This document shows, piece after piece, positions 1-11,437 of a DNA stretch of 64,000 bases. The notes beneath the pieces were generated by a model that worked only from the letters and a program-made list of their open reading frames with translations, ran no database searches and was not told the origin of the DNA. Within the stretch, counting starts at the first letter, position 1. Every line of letters starts with the position of its first letter. Made by a program: the position numbers and the translations under genes. Location: positions 434,001 to 498,000 of the forward strand of contig JACONQ010000018.1 of NCBI GenBank assembly GCA_014281115.1, written 5' to 3'. The DNA is from Laburnicola sp. R22_1 (taxonomy: Eukaryota > Ascomycota > Dothideomycetes > Pleosporales > Didymosphaeriaceae).

Positions 1-962
1 ACACTATTACTACTAGACATATAGTGTTGCGCCCCTACCTAGAAGATTCAAATAATAACACAGCTAGGTATAATATAGCTAGATTTAATAGCTAGACGCT
101 ATTAGATATTAAAAACTATATAGTATTTACTAGAAACCTATATAGTAAGTAAATAGCTGCTATAGAGTTAGATTACTATATTAAAGAGAATACACATCTT
201 CTAAAGCAAAAGCCTAGAATTAAAAGTAGAATAAGCCTTAATATAGATTACTCTATACTAATTTAAGTGCAAGGTGCTTATAACTATTAAGAATAAGAAC
301 TAAAAGAATATAGATATTTTTATAAAGTACAAGTCTAGGCTAGCAGCTACATACTACTACGTAGCTTATAGAAGTAATTACTACTAAGGGCTATAAGTAA
401 TATTAGATGTCTTATTAATAGCTTATTGCTTTTATAATAATAGTAACAGCTATACTAAGTAGGTGCTAGAGGCGTAGAAGATATATAGGTACGTGCTTAT
501 ACTATAGAATTTCTATAAAAGATAGGTAGAGTAATAGCTAGGTATCTAGAGGTTAATAAGTTATTAGTAGAGAATAGCAGAGTGCTATTTAGTATTAGAA
601 GTAGGTGTATGCGTAATTTATTATATATTATAGTAGTAAAGCAAAGTAAGAGTTCTAAGTAGTTAATTATCTAGTAATATAGCAAAAGGTTATAAAGTAG
701 TATTAATTATCTAATAATATAGTAGATAGGCGAGCAAGTTAGGGTATTATTATTATAGGGTTAGTTGTCTTAGAAGCTAGGGGGAGACGTTAGAAAAACT
801 TTAACGCGCTTTAGTTCTAGGACTTAGTGCTTACACATAATATTATGTAATATTATATTATATGGGCGCTAGTAACGCAATAGAAAAACATAGTAATTAA
901 ACGCAATAGGGCTACTTAAAAACTAAGTAAGTGGAGGTAGTTTATACTCCTACCCAGAAGAG
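1..962 (-). repeat. Family C repeat, long copy, cut by window start
   Basis: This matches the inverted complement of 4572-5804 over its whole length, including the shared end near 830-962 (GGGCGCTAGTAACGCAATAG, then a CCCAGAAG terminus). Its interior, read on the plus strand with TAG taken as a lost Gln codon, gives a broken frame containing IRVRAYTIEFL, also found in altered form near 60120-60200 in another C copy. I do not recognise the protein. The copy abuts the mariner-type element that follows and seems to have removed its left inverted repeat. Strand is inferred from the end kept by truncated copies elsewhere. Confidence 0.7.
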
Positions 963-2422
963 TTTAAAATATAATAACTTACCTATTTAGTAATAAAGAA
1001 ATTATATAATTTTTATATATAATAGAGAAAGTTAGTAGGTTTAATAAAGTATACTTACATAATACTAACTATTTAGCGTAAAAGAGATTTTTAGCCTTTA
1101 ACATAAGTATTATGAAATACCAAAATTAAAAGATAAAAGACTTTTGTACTAACGTATAAGATCTACTTATATTTTAATATTAGGAAGAGAAATATCGCAG
1201 ACCTTTTAGTATATAGTACAACACTATAAGGGAAAGCTATAGGTGTACTAAAAACGCATTAAAAAAGATAAAGTAGTAAGATAGGTTAGACTAGTGACTG
1301 TTTATTAGCACGTGCAAATTAGCCTCCGATACTAGAGGTAGTTAACAACATAATACGTAGTGGCCTACACGCACATAATATAAAATGCGCGACTAGAGAT
1401 TAAGTGTTTATCTATTTACCACATAATATATTGTCTACTAATGCAGTGGGTGGGCGGGTAGGTGGGGTATTATTGTTGTAGGTCGTCTTAGAAGCTAGGG
1501 AAGGCGTTAGAAAAACTTTAACGCGCTCTAAGCTTAGCGTGTATATAACATTATATAGGCGCTGGCAACATAATAAAAAACGCAGTAATTTAATATAGTG
1601 AGGCAACTTAAAAACCAAATGAGTTAAGGCAGTTTATAACTCTTGCCCAGAACAGTATATTTTAATATAGTCTAGATATTAATAGGATCTCTTTATATAC
1701 AAATTTTCAGTATAAGTTATTTTCTAAAAGTACTATTAATATTAGATTATTAACTTTTTCTATTTTTAGCTATAGAATTTTTATTTCGAATCTAATTAAC
1801 TGTATAGAGTATTTCCTAATAGCTAAAAGGCTAATAAACTTCATAAAGGTAGAAATCTTTTAGTATTAAACTTATTTTTAATATAGTATTTAAATCTTAA
1901 ATATCTATATAGTCTAAGGCCCTATAACCTTTCTATTACGTAATCGTATAGTCTATAATTTTAATATAAGGTTACGTACTAGTTAACCTAGCTATATACA
2001 AATTTCTAGCTTAATAGCTATCGTTTTTAAACAATAGTATTTCTTTAGTTTTTTAAGTATACTTTTAGTAGGAAAAAAAGGAACCTCAGATAAAAAGGTA
2101 TGTAGAGAGATAACCTATACTAAAAATTTAATATAATACTATACTGAACTATAGTATTGCTATATATAAAAATTAATCTTGTTTATATCTCTACAAAAAC
2201 GTTATAGGGATTTTACATTAGAGGTTTTAAAACCCTATATTTAGATTGCTCTATATACGCAGGTTATGATTACTAAGCAAGATTTTAATAAATTACCTAA
2301 GACTACTCTATTTGCTCTATAATATACAAAAAACCGAAATTTTAATAATTAGTTAAATAAAAAGTTATAAGCTTTGAAAAACAGTTAAAAAAATATTAGT
2401 TTTGTTTTGTGTTACCCCACTC
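963..2422 (+). mobile_element. Non-autonomous Tc1/mariner-type element, copy 1, interrupted
   Basis: Segments 963-1167 and 1669-2422 align with the complete copy at 43257-44247. The right inverted repeat ends GTTACCCCACTC next to a TA dinucleotide. The left terminus (about 45 bp) is missing where family C adjoins. A 475-bp family C element sits inside. No coding sequence is visible; the internal DNA is runs of A/T. The terminus resembles the CAGTAGGGTGAGAC end of the transposase-bearing element at 48191, so that family could have mobilised it (inference). Confidence 0.75.
1181..1655 (-). repeat. Family C repeat, short form with 13-bp target duplication
   Basis: Flanked by exact copies of TATATTTTAATAT at 1168-1180 and 1656-1668, inside the mariner-type element. 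Left end GGAAGAGAAATATCGCAGACC and right end CTCTTGCCCAGAAC match other C copies. The interior of about 700 bp present in long copies is absent. No inverted repeats at the ends. Confidence 0.8.
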
Positions 2423-2424
2423 TA

Positions 2425-3261
2425 ATATATAGCTATTTATCAGGTTGAGTTCATAGTCTATCTAGTAATATAATATACTAATAATTATAGTTATTCTTAT
2501 CGTCATCTTTACTAAAAAAGATATCTATTTTAAGTATTTAGATATATAAGTATTATGGATCTACTATAAGTTTCGATAATAGAATTACTTTATAAAACAG
2601 TAGTAAATAAGTCTATTATTATGCGTAACTTATAGAGCTTATAGTGCATAGGTTATATTATAAGTCTAAAGTAAGAAAAGGACGTGTATAATTACGTAAT
2701 AAATTATTTACTAGAGTATAACAAACCTTAATATTAGAGAGTGACTTAATAAAAGCGATAGACTAATTAGAATTTTTAAACTATTACATATTATAAGATT
2801 AATTCTACCATGTAATATATATAAGTAGCTATCCCTAAGCCTAGTGATATAGATATAAGCTATGTTTAATTCCTATTAAAATATATGCTTAGCTTCTATT
2901 AATTATAAGATACAGTTTTCTAAGTCTTAATAGTTAATGTATAAGATATAGTTATCTAGTAATTAATTGTAAAGCTTTCTAAGTTATTATTATAGAGCTA
3001 TATAATAGGTTGTAGAGATTCTAGAATATTTAAGAGTAGTAAAGTCTTTCTTCAATAACTTATAATATGCCTATAGCTAGATATTATCTTATTCTACTAT
3101 TTAAAAGGAGTTTTTATATAATAATATATAATTCTTTAATATCTTAACTTATTTTAACATTATTATAAACTATTCCTCTAATACCTTATAACTAGACTTA
3201 AGTTGTTTAAACTCTTAAAGCTTAGTCTAATTATTTTCTAATATATTAGTAATTTGTTATT
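2425..3261. other. Unassigned AT-rich relic
   Basis: No intact frame. One plus-strand frame from about 2700 to 3400 is relatively coherent if TAG/TAA are read as lost Gln codons, but matches no family I recognise. It may be interior of the Copia fragment whose LTR follows, in the opposite sense. Confidence 0.35.
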
Positions 3262-3400
3262 CTGGAAAGAAAACGAGCTAGAGATAGTAATTTAGAGAGC
3301 TAAATGGGAATTAAAGCTATATAAGAAAAGAAGACCGTTAGGACTAATATATAGATAAGCTCGTAGCTATTTTAGCTAAGCAAAGCCTTATTTCTGCAAT
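3262..3400 (-). repeat. Copia LTR fragment
   Basis: About 140 bp match 18463-18655. On the minus strand the terminus reads GCAGAAATAAGGC, close to the LTR start TGTCGCAGAAATAAGGCTCT seen at 55095. Read as the 5' LTR start of a minus-strand Copia element, or a solo LTR piece. Flanking duplications are not discernible. Confidence 0.55.
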
Positions 3401-3589
3401 ACATCCCCTAGGTAAGCTGCAATAATAATAAGCCTAATAAAAAGCATAACAATAAGGTACAAAAATCTATTATACGCTTATAATAAGTTAGTATTGTGCT
3501 ATAAGCACCTAAGTAGCGCGCGCACGCTAAGTAAAAATTTAATACTATACTTTATTTATTCTTCTAATAGCGCAAATAGTTAGTATAAA

Positions 3590-4450
3590 TAAAAGCGCAT
3601 GCGCTCTTTTTAACTCTATCCCTAGACTTATCTACTTATAAGCTTAACTTATTGTTGCGTAAGCTGAGAGTCTTTTCTAGTTTCTTCTTCCTATTCTTTA
3701 AATCTTATTATCTAAAATAGTATATCTTGCTATTAATCTTTAGCTCTTTCTATTACTAATAAGTATAGCCGTTTAAGAAAGATTTTTAAGCTACTAATCT
3801 AGAGATTGCGCAAGCTACGTATTCTTTTTTACTACTTATTATTATAAAGAGTTAGAAGCTTAAGCTACTAAACCGCCTACTTATTATAAAGCTATAACCT
3901 TAAAATCTTAATTAATGTCTATATTACCTACGAAGCCTAATACTTTAATACTAAAGAAGGAAGCTTATAATCCTAAAATAACTACTATTATAGCTAAGAA
4001 GATAGAATAAGCTTCTGTAGAACTCTAAGTAGTGCCTTACTATAACTATTTAAAGAGTTCTCTACTAGGCAGATTAGATAGGCTATACTATAATTTAAAT
4101 CCTAATAGTAGATCTTCTATATACTATACTTGCTACTTTACTTAGAGTTACTAGTGCTTTAATATATAAGCTTGAATTCTTAAAAAGACTTTTAATAGCT
4201 ACTTATTCTTATAGTGATCCTTATCTTCTCTATTAAGCTTAGGCTTGGATAGTTCTTAAGAATAATTCTACCTTAAACGTAAGTATTCTAAGCTCTAGAA
4301 TTAATACTATTACTAAAATACTATAGCCTAAAAATATTAACGCTTTATATTCTAAGCTCTGCGCTACTATTAAAAACTTTAAAGAGGGTTTTAGTAATCT
4401 TAATCCTTTATAGCCTAATTATAGTCCTAAAACTCTAATATATTAATAGG
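3590..4450 (+). pseudogene. Unassigned degenerate coding relic
   Basis: A plus-strand frame of nearly 290 codons becomes mostly open if TAG/TAA are taken as CAG/CAA. The last third (about 4120-4440) is clearest, with pieces such as ALIYKLEFLKRLLIATYS and ITKILQPKNINALYSK. A second frame is also fairly open around 3920-4110, so a frameshift is possible. No motif tells me the family; a retroelement gag is one guess. The region stops where family C is inserted at 4572. Confidence 0.35.
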
Positions 4451-4571
4451 CCTTATATCCTACTTTTCTAGGCATATATTCTTCTAAGTAGTATTTTTTA
4501 GTTTTGTATTTTTATACTCTATAATTCTAAGTTTTGTAATATTAAGCTCTATAATTTTAAGATTAATAATT

Positions 4572-5804
4572 CCCTTCTGGACAGGAGTATAAACTGCCTC
4601 CACTTATTTGGTTTTTAAGTGGCCCCACTACGTTTAATTACTATTTTTTTATTGCGTTATAGCGCCTATATAATATTATGTAATATTATATAATATAACC
4701 TTATGTGTAAGCACTAGGCCCTAGGACAAGAGCGTGTTAAAGTTTTTCTAACGTTTCCCTCTAGCTTCTAAGATAACTAATTCTATAATAATAATACCCT
4801 AACTTGCTTATCTACTACTATATTACTAGATAATAAATAACCTACTACATATATGCACACACACTCTACTACTGTCGCCACTATAATATATAATAAATTA
4901 CGCGCGCGCTCTCTACTTCTAATACTAAATAGCACTCTAACACTTTACTAGGCTTACTCTATCTATTACCTATAGATATTTTATAGTATAATTACATATT
5001 TATATATTCTTTACATCTCTAGCATCTACTTTATATAACTACTATCTTTAAAGTAAGTAGCTATTAATTAGAGATCTAATATTAGGTAGTAATTGCTTCT
5101 ATAAGCTACACAGTAGTATAGAGTTACTAACCTAGACTCTTACTTTATAAAAATATCTATATTCTTTTAGTCCTTATTCTTAATAGTTATAAGCATCTTG
5201 AACTTAAACTAGTATAGAGTAATATATATTATACAGCTTATCTATTTAATTCTAGGCTTCTACTTACTAAGATCTATATTCTTTTAATATAGCAATCTAA
5301 TTCTATAGCAGCTATCTATAGGTCCTTAGTATAGACTATATAGTTTTTAATATTAAGTAGCGTTTAGCCTTTATACCTAGCTGCGTTGTTATGTATATCT
5401 TCTAGATAGAGGCGCAACACTATATATTTAGTAGTAATAGTAATAGCAATAGTGTCTTTAAAGCAAGGAAGCAAGGGATAGATATAGTAACTAACCTTAA
5501 GATCTTATGCAACAATTAAATATATTATATAGTAGATAGATAAACACTTAATTTGTATCTAGTTATAGATTTTATATTATGCGCAGACAACTATATATTA
5601 CATTATTAACTTTGGTACCTAGTACATTTTATAATTAACCTTCTCTAGTATAAGGGGCAAATTTGCACGTGCTAATAAATAGTTCCTAGCCCTCTAACCT
5701 ATCTCTAAGCTACTTTACCTTTTTATTACGTTTTTAGCACACCTATAGCTTTTCTATATAGCGTTATACTATATACTAAAAGGTCTGTGATGTTTCTCTT
5801 CCTA
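4572..5804 (+). repeat. Family C repeat, complete long copy
   Basis: Flanked by exact 13-bp copies of AAGATTAATAATT at 4559-4571 and 5805-5817. It is the reverse complement of the 1-962 copy and shares both ends with 1181-1655 and 59274-60593. There are no terminal inverted repeats and no 4-6 bp LTR-type duplication. Length 1233 bp. The interior holds a broken frame on the minus strand, the same as in the 1-962 copy. Confidence 0.8.
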
Positions 5805-6300
5805 AAGATTAATAATTTTAAGATCAATAATTTTAAGCTCTATAAGTTCTATAATTCTAAGGTTAAGAAAAAGGGTTTTATTATCTATAGTGTCTAGCTC
5901 TGCTTATCCCTTTACCTCTAATACTCTAAGATCTAAACATATTTGCGTCTAATAACCTTACTTTTAGTTCTAAATATACTTCTCTAATTAAAATGCATTC
6001 TAATTCTCTAAAAATACTTTATCCTAAGATAGTATCTATAGAATAGATATAAGTAGACTATAAGATGCAGTACTTCTAAGATAACTAATATATATAAAAA
6101 GAGCAAAAGAGTAACTAAACTAAGCTTTGTAATTATATTATTAGCAAGCGTAATTATTAAGAGAAGGGGATGTACAGTTAAGCTTATAGGATACTATAGT
6201 AGCAGAATAAGTAGAAGAATCTATATAGGTAAAATACTAGATATATTTATAAGTAGCGCTAGCATTCTCTAACTCTACTTCTATATTATTCTTAGGCTAG
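5805..6300. other. Host DNA interrupted by family C, with short tandem motif
   Basis: Continuation of the segment that ends at 4571. On both sides of the insertion a degenerate motif AAGCTCTATAATTTTAAG recurs (about 4520-4571 and 5810-5870), so the target was a short tandem array. The rest (5870-6300) shows no recognisable frame. Confidence 0.4.
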
Positions 6301-6307
6301 TAAATGG

Positions 6308-6490
6308 GTTCGGGGTACCTAGGTTAGGTATAGGGTTAGGTTGGAGTTGTATAGACCATAGGTATAGGTTAGGTTAGATCGCACAGACCTTGGGTTAGGT
6401 TGAGTTAATTACGTAAGACCCTAAATCCAATCTAACCTATACCTAACCTAATTACGTAAGACTCTAGCCTAATTATATAAGATATTAGCT
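6308..6490. repeat. Telomere-like minisatellite, left array
   Basis: Several TTAGG-type words in G-rich orientation (GGGTTAGGTTGG, GGTTAGGTTAG) at 6308-6410 switch to C-rich orientation (CTAACCTATACCTAACC) at 6420-6450. Punctuated by ACGTAAGACC-like words at 6411, 6454 and 6475. Fungal telomeres are usually TTAGGG, but these units are irregular and diverged, so this is telomere-like sequence, not a functional end. Confidence 0.6.
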
Positions 6491-6582
6491 TAATTTAACT
6501 TAGTTTAATAGTATTAAAAGTATATTTTTAATTAATTATGATAGCTAATTATGATAGCTATTTATTACAGACTAAATAGATA

Positions 6583-8431
6583 ATGTGTTTTATAAGCAAG
6601 CGGCCCATATAAGCGAGCGGTCCACCCTACTAACTTTGCGCACCTCTATATGCGTACATCTTAACTACGTTAAGAGATAATTTAGAGATATTAATAAAAT
6701 AAAATAAGTAGTATCTAAAGTATCTTTTTTGCATGTACGTGAGTTGTGCCTAGTCTCTCTGCACTTCTTATAGCGCGCTAGAGCCTGGCGGCTAAGGCCT
6801 AATTGCTCTCTACCTTAACGCTGTTTACGCTCTATTTGCTAGCTAGCCTCCTTTTAAGCGAGTATATCCTTTCCCTCTTTCTTTGTTAAGGTCCTCTACT
6901 TCTATATCCGCTTTTTTTTGCGCTGCTTATGCTTTATTGCTTCCTTATTAGCTTTCTTAAGGCAGGTAATCTAATTGCGTATTAGCTTGGCCGAGAGCAT
7001 TATTACTTTAGCCCCCTTCTTAAGCTAGTTAATCGCCTTAATAATTAAGGCTGGCGACAAGCTTTTGTATCGTTAAACGCGATTACGTATTAACGTTAAT
7101 TAAGCCTTAAGCTTACATACGTTGCTTAGTATCTAAGCCTCCTAGAGAGCCTTTAGTAGAGTGGCTAGTGAAGGCGTACGCAGCTACACATCTAGCTTTA
7201 ATAGGACAACCTTAGGCTAAAGAGAAATAAGGCCTGCGCCTTAAAAAGCTAAGCAGATATTAGCTACTGTAAACGATCGCTTAAAGGCTGCCTTAAAGGC
7301 TAGTAGAAATTCGAGCTTTATAATATAGTTAATGTGGCGGTAGATTAGAGCCTTAATCTCACAGCTGTACGCGCGCTTTAACGGCGAGAAGCAGCTAATA
7401 TTAAGTGGTTAGAGTAGGTAAGATAAGTGAGGCGGTATGTAGAGGGTGTAGATATTGTTTTTCTAGCAAAGCTCTTAAAACTTAAGAGACTAGTGGCTCT
7501 TATGGCTGTTAAGGATGAGTAGCTAATGTGCGCTAACTATCTAGATCTCTATATACTTAATAAAGTGCTTTAACTACTTAACTCTAAGCTTGTTAGTTAT
7601 CTAGCCATTGTCGCTAATAGTGATAGTCTAGTTACGCGGGATATTCTCCTTGTACTAGGCAGATAGGTAGTGCTGGCTAGCAAAGATAATAAAAGGCGAG
7701 ATAGCCTAGCCAGTAGCGTTAATTCTCTAGATTACTCTTACCCACTTGCAATTGCCTGGCTGAATAGCCTTTAGATAGCCTTTCCTCTCTAACCTTATTA
7801 TAATAAGCTAAGTTGTAATCTTGCCTATTATAAAGCTAGTCTTATTAAAGTTGTAGACGTTCTTATTACAGATGTTGTACTTAGCCTTTATCTACTTAAT
7901 AAGCTCGAACTAGCTTCTAATTAATATAGAATTCTTACACAGAGCTTTCTGCCTATTATAGGCTTGGTTAAAACGCGTTATAAAAGAGTTTATACGCTTA
8001 ACAAAGTTGCGCGGCTAGTAAACACTAACCTAACCTCTATCGTGCGCAGCTAGTAGCTTATCTGCCATATTATATATAGCTATGTATATAGGCGCAAATC
8101 CGCGTTAATCTAGATCGAGTATATAGCTAATAATTACCTCCTCTTCTAGCTTAGTGAGCTTTTTTAAGTTAGGCTAGTAATCGCGTTAGGTAGTCTTACT
8201 AGCCCGTTAGTGTTAGAGCGTTGTTTAGAGGACTTTAAATATCTACGTAGTATCTCTTATACACTAAATTTGGTTTTAATTAATACCTAAGATTGTAACG
8301 TGTATATTAGTAATAGAAGAGGCTAGTTGGGCTTAATTTAGGAAAGCTATAGTAGGTAGGAGTTTACGCGTTACAGAAAGTTAGTGGGGTAGGCTACTTA
8401 CTTATATGGGCCGCTCGCTTATAAAACACAT
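6583..8431 (-). mobile_element. Old Fot1/pogo-type transposon
   Basis: Inverted repeats of about 55 bp (6583-6637 and 8377-8431) start ATGTGTTTTATAAGC and are flanked by TA at 6581-6582 and 8432-8433, the target used by Tc1/mariner/pogo elements. The left repeat contains a 17-bp tandem pair (6592-6608 and 6609-6625). Total 1849 bp, close to the 1873 bp of the younger Fot1 at 51481. It carries one minus-strand transposase relic and lies inside telomere-like minisatellite. Confidence 0.85.
6740..8320 (-). pseudogene. Fot1-like DDE transposase, RIP-inactivated
   Basis: The reverse complement, read with TAG/TAA as lost Gln, follows the Fot1/pogo transposase order: N-terminal helix-turn-helix remnant, then YNFNKTSFIIGKI, LLILNSHKSH and PPHLSYLL-PLNISCF. 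These match the DESG, DGHESH and QPLDVGCF blocks of the intact-looking relative at 51634-53262. All three catalytic Asp positions read Asn (G-to-A on the coding strand), which alone would abolish catalysis. A Lys-rich C-terminal tail follows. I saw no zinc knuckle. Many in-frame stops. Start and end are approximate because no start codon can be chosen in this decay state. Confidence 0.8.
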
Positions 8432-8435
8432 TACT

Positions 8436-8605
8436 CTAGGGTTAAGTTAGGATAGAGTCTTATATAATCTAGAGTTAAGTTAGGGTTAGGTAAGATTATA
8501 TAAGACTCTAACCCCAACCTAACCCTACTTACATAAGACCTTAACCCTAACCTAACCCTACTCACGTAAGACCCTAACCCGAATCTAACCTATATCCATT
8601 TGCCA
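8436..8605. repeat. Telomere-like minisatellite, right array, 33-bp unit
   Basis: C-rich words (CCTAACCCTA, ACCCTAACCC) occur in a repeat with ATAAGACT/ACATAAGACC/ACGTAAGACC starting at 8498, 8531 and 8564, a 33-bp period. Upstream (8436-8490) the same words occur in G-rich orientation (AGGGTTAAGTTAGG), so the array has an inversion centre. It is the right half of the target into which the Fot1 element inserted. Confidence 0.65.
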
Positions 8606-8982
8606 ACCTAATTGTTATTCTCTTTAAGGCTACGCTTTTAATATTTAAGCTCTTAAAAAGTCCTATTCTAAGTATAGTTTAATTACAGAAGGGGTTAATT
8701 TTAGACCTTAGGAGCCTTAAGCTTTAACTAATACTTAGAGGCGTACTCTAATTTATAGTTATATAGATAAAATTATTAGCTTGCTATTTAAGCACTAGAA
8801 TTAGAGCTTAGAACTTTTAGATATATAGCTTAACTAGTAGCTATGCTTAGATTTCTTTTAAAGTTTACGCTAGACTTTAGCTTAATTTTTCTAAGCTTTT
8901 TCTTTATATATAATAGATAGAAATGCACTTAATTTTATATTACTTCTAAGCTTAAGTCTTCTATAATATATTTACTTATATT

Positions 8983-9448
8983 TTAGAGATTAAAAAGCTC
9001 TTTAAACCTAGTAAATTGCTGCTTAGAAAGAGCTTTAGTAAGACTATTTACTAGTATTTTACTTATTTTTAAATAGGACACCTTAAATAAGCTGTGAAGA
9101 TATTCTTAACAAAGCTACATATTCTTAATATTAATATATTAGAGTAGCGTAGTTATACGCTTATTCTTGCTAACAACTAGTTTAATCGTGTACTAATTAT
9201 TATAGAACATTATTTATAGCAATAGAAAGTCTAAAGTAGCCTTAATAAAGAAATATTTAAGCGCTATAGCTTCTGTACTAATATGTTTAAGCGCTAAAAG
9301 TTCTACTTTAGTAGTAGAGGTAGTAACTATAAACTAATAAGCTATCTACTAAAGAATTGCGTCTCTAAATAATATAATAATATATAAAAAAAAGAGTATT
9401 AAGTTTCTAAATTATTTATAAATAGGACATCTTTATAGATTATTAGCT
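8983..9448 (-). pseudogene. Copia RNase H relic
   Basis: Minus-strand frame with the Copia RNase H landmarks: STTKVELLALKHISTEAIAL (family: STTEAELLALSHA), then KRITTLLQYINIKNM (family: HVDI) and a tail NSLTKALSKQQFTRFKELF, ending in a stop at 8983. Stops within the frame are TAG at Gln/Trp positions. RNase H degrades the RNA strand during retroelement reverse transcription. Its upstream neighbour is the RT relic at 10709-11426, separated by the family A insertion. Confidence 0.8.
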
Positions 9449-9462
9449 TAGGACTATTATAT

Positions 9463-10694
9463 TAAAGATCTTCGTTGTGTTAAGATTCTAACCAAGGTCG
9501 AATCTGCACTATACACAGAGAGGAGTAAAATAGAAGGCACTAAAACCTAGTACCTAGCACACAGTAGTAGTAATAAAATATACACAAAATAATAATAATT
9601 TTATTATTAATATTTTGCATAGTAGCATTGTTAATAGTAGTTAATAAATAGCCTGCTATCTAGCATAACTAAGTTACATATTATCTCTTAACTAGTAGAC
9701 TATTAGAGAGCCGCAGTAGACCTATATAGAGTCGCAACCACAGAAGTAGTGTAGGCAATAGGACGCTTAACTATAGTTTAGTTATTATGCTCGCAACTAT
9801 AGTTCGCTATATATATAGCGTATAAAGTCTGTCTACTCTTATAATATTAGCAACGCCTAGTACACTAAATCTTTACCTTTAACTTATACAATACTAAGTC
9901 TTTTAAATCTAAATACCTCTTTATTATATATAGCAACATAATACCTTTCTAGCGTCCTAAAATCGCGTTGTCTAATACCTATAGTTAGAGAGCTGCTAGA
10001 GAATTTAAAACTAGCATAGACAACTAGCTAGGCAATATTAGCTATTTAGCCTATCTACTATAAGATAGGGTTTAAAAGGTAGAGCTGCTAAAGAACTAAA
10101 TTAATTATAATTACACTATCTTAGAGATTATATCTAATAATTTATTTAGGCTATATATGATTTTTACGTAACTCTAAATTCTTAAGTGCTAGGTTATCCT
10201 TTTATATAAAGACCTCAAAAGAAATATAGCAACCTTTATAAGAAAATAATAGCACCTTACTATTATATTACTAGCAAGACTAAAAGATAGGCTAAGATAT
10301 AGTGGTAGGCATCTATTAGAGCAGAAGCAAATATTTCTTATACGTTGCTAGAGCGCGCGCGCGCAGCTATAGTAGGAAAAGCTCCTAGTAGCAGTTAAGA
10401 TTATATAGGTATATAAGAATAATAAGAAGTAAGGATAGTAGTAGTAGTAGGAGTATAGAGTAGATAGGCGGCAGCAGTAAGATTCTAGGAAGGCGGTATA
10501 TAGCTTACTAGTTGCGAGAGAAGATCTACTATAAGAGAGTAATAAAATAGTTAGGTTAGTTACTATTATAATTATTGTTATTGTTATTATTATAAAAAAA
10601 TATTGTTAAAGAAATTATTAATTATATAACATAGTAGTTAGTTAAACAGCCAGCCTAGGATTACGTAATATTACGGATTAATCCTAGGGGAGAG
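9463..10694 (-). repeat. Family A repeat, complete copy
   Basis: Flanked by exact 14-bp copies of TAGGACTATTATAT at 9449-9462 and 10695-10708, inside the Copia element. Left end TAAAGATCTTCGTTGTG and right end near CGGATTAATCCTAGGGGAG match the copies at 62272-63483 and (inverted) 53744-55008. No terminal inverted repeats. Near the left end it has AACCAAGGTCGAATC, which faintly resembles a tRNA-type B box, without a convincing A box. The interior shows a degenerate frame I cannot name. Confidence 0.8.
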
Positions 10695-10708
10695 TAGGAC
10701 TATTATAT

Positions 10709-11426
10709 AAGCTATACTAAATAGCTTACTAGCGCATTCTATATAAATAGATAATTACACATTCTACTATAGTAAAATACTATTAAATTAAATTAGTAAG
10801 AAGGTATAATAGCTTTAAAACTACAAATATAATATCTAGATAAATAATAATAGTAGTGTAAAGAACTAAGCCTATATACTTCTAAAAGTAGTTAATTTCC
10901 TATAGAGAAGCTTTATCCTTACTTTTAATAAGCTCCTCTAAGAGAAGTAAGGTTGCTAGAAAGCTTCTACTACTTTTAAGTCTAAACCTCTTAGTAATCC
11001 TTTTAATATAGGTATTATAGATAAGCTTAATTAACTAATGTTTGCAATCTTTAAGTACGTAAATACCTAGAAACTACTCAAGAGGGCCTTAATCCTTAAA
11101 CTTATACTTAGATATAATCTTATATTAGAGTACACTATATTTAGGCTTATAATCCTTATAATTAAAATAGAAAGTGTTATTTATATAGAAAAGAATAATT
11201 ATTTTATAGTTTAGTGTAATAAATAAGTAGGGTTATTTTTAAGTAGCCTTAAGCCTATAAGCTTAAAGGGTTAATAGGAACTACTTATACTAAAGAAGTA
11301 GTACTTTACTTAAGTTATACAAGGCTTTATTAAGTCTTACAACTTTTTTAGGCTACTTAAATCTATCTAGAAGCTTATAGATTATTAGATTCTAAGCTAT
11401 AATATAAGTGTTTAGGAACGCGCCTA
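10709..11426 (-). pseudogene. Copia reverse transcriptase relic
   Basis: The minus strand reads NTYIIAQNLIIYKLLDRF, then VVRLNKALYNLSK (family: LNKALYGLKQSP) and ILFYINNTF (family: YVDDLL). The two catalytic Asp read Asn-Asn, a G-to-A pair typical of RIP on the opposite strand. Same order and wording as 37060-37560 in the plus-strand Copia. It continues across B at 11438-13435 to the upstream part. Confidence 0.8.
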
Positions 11427-11437
11427 CAATATTATGT

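Noticed and set aside
1412..1618. 68-codon minus-strand frame
   Set aside because: Inside short family C; no counterpart in the other copies.
4572..5804. Families A and C as solo LTRs
   Set aside because: 13-14 bp duplications do not fit the 4-6 bp of LTR integrases, and ends are not consistently TG...CA.
9480..9520. tRNA gene or tRNA-derived SINE promoter at the A end (AACCAAGGTCGAATC)
   Set aside because: Only a partial B-box match; no A box, no cloverleaf.
9463..10694. Families A to C as MULE or hAT elements
   Set aside because: No terminal inverted repeats, duplications longer than 8-11 bp and one-sided truncation.
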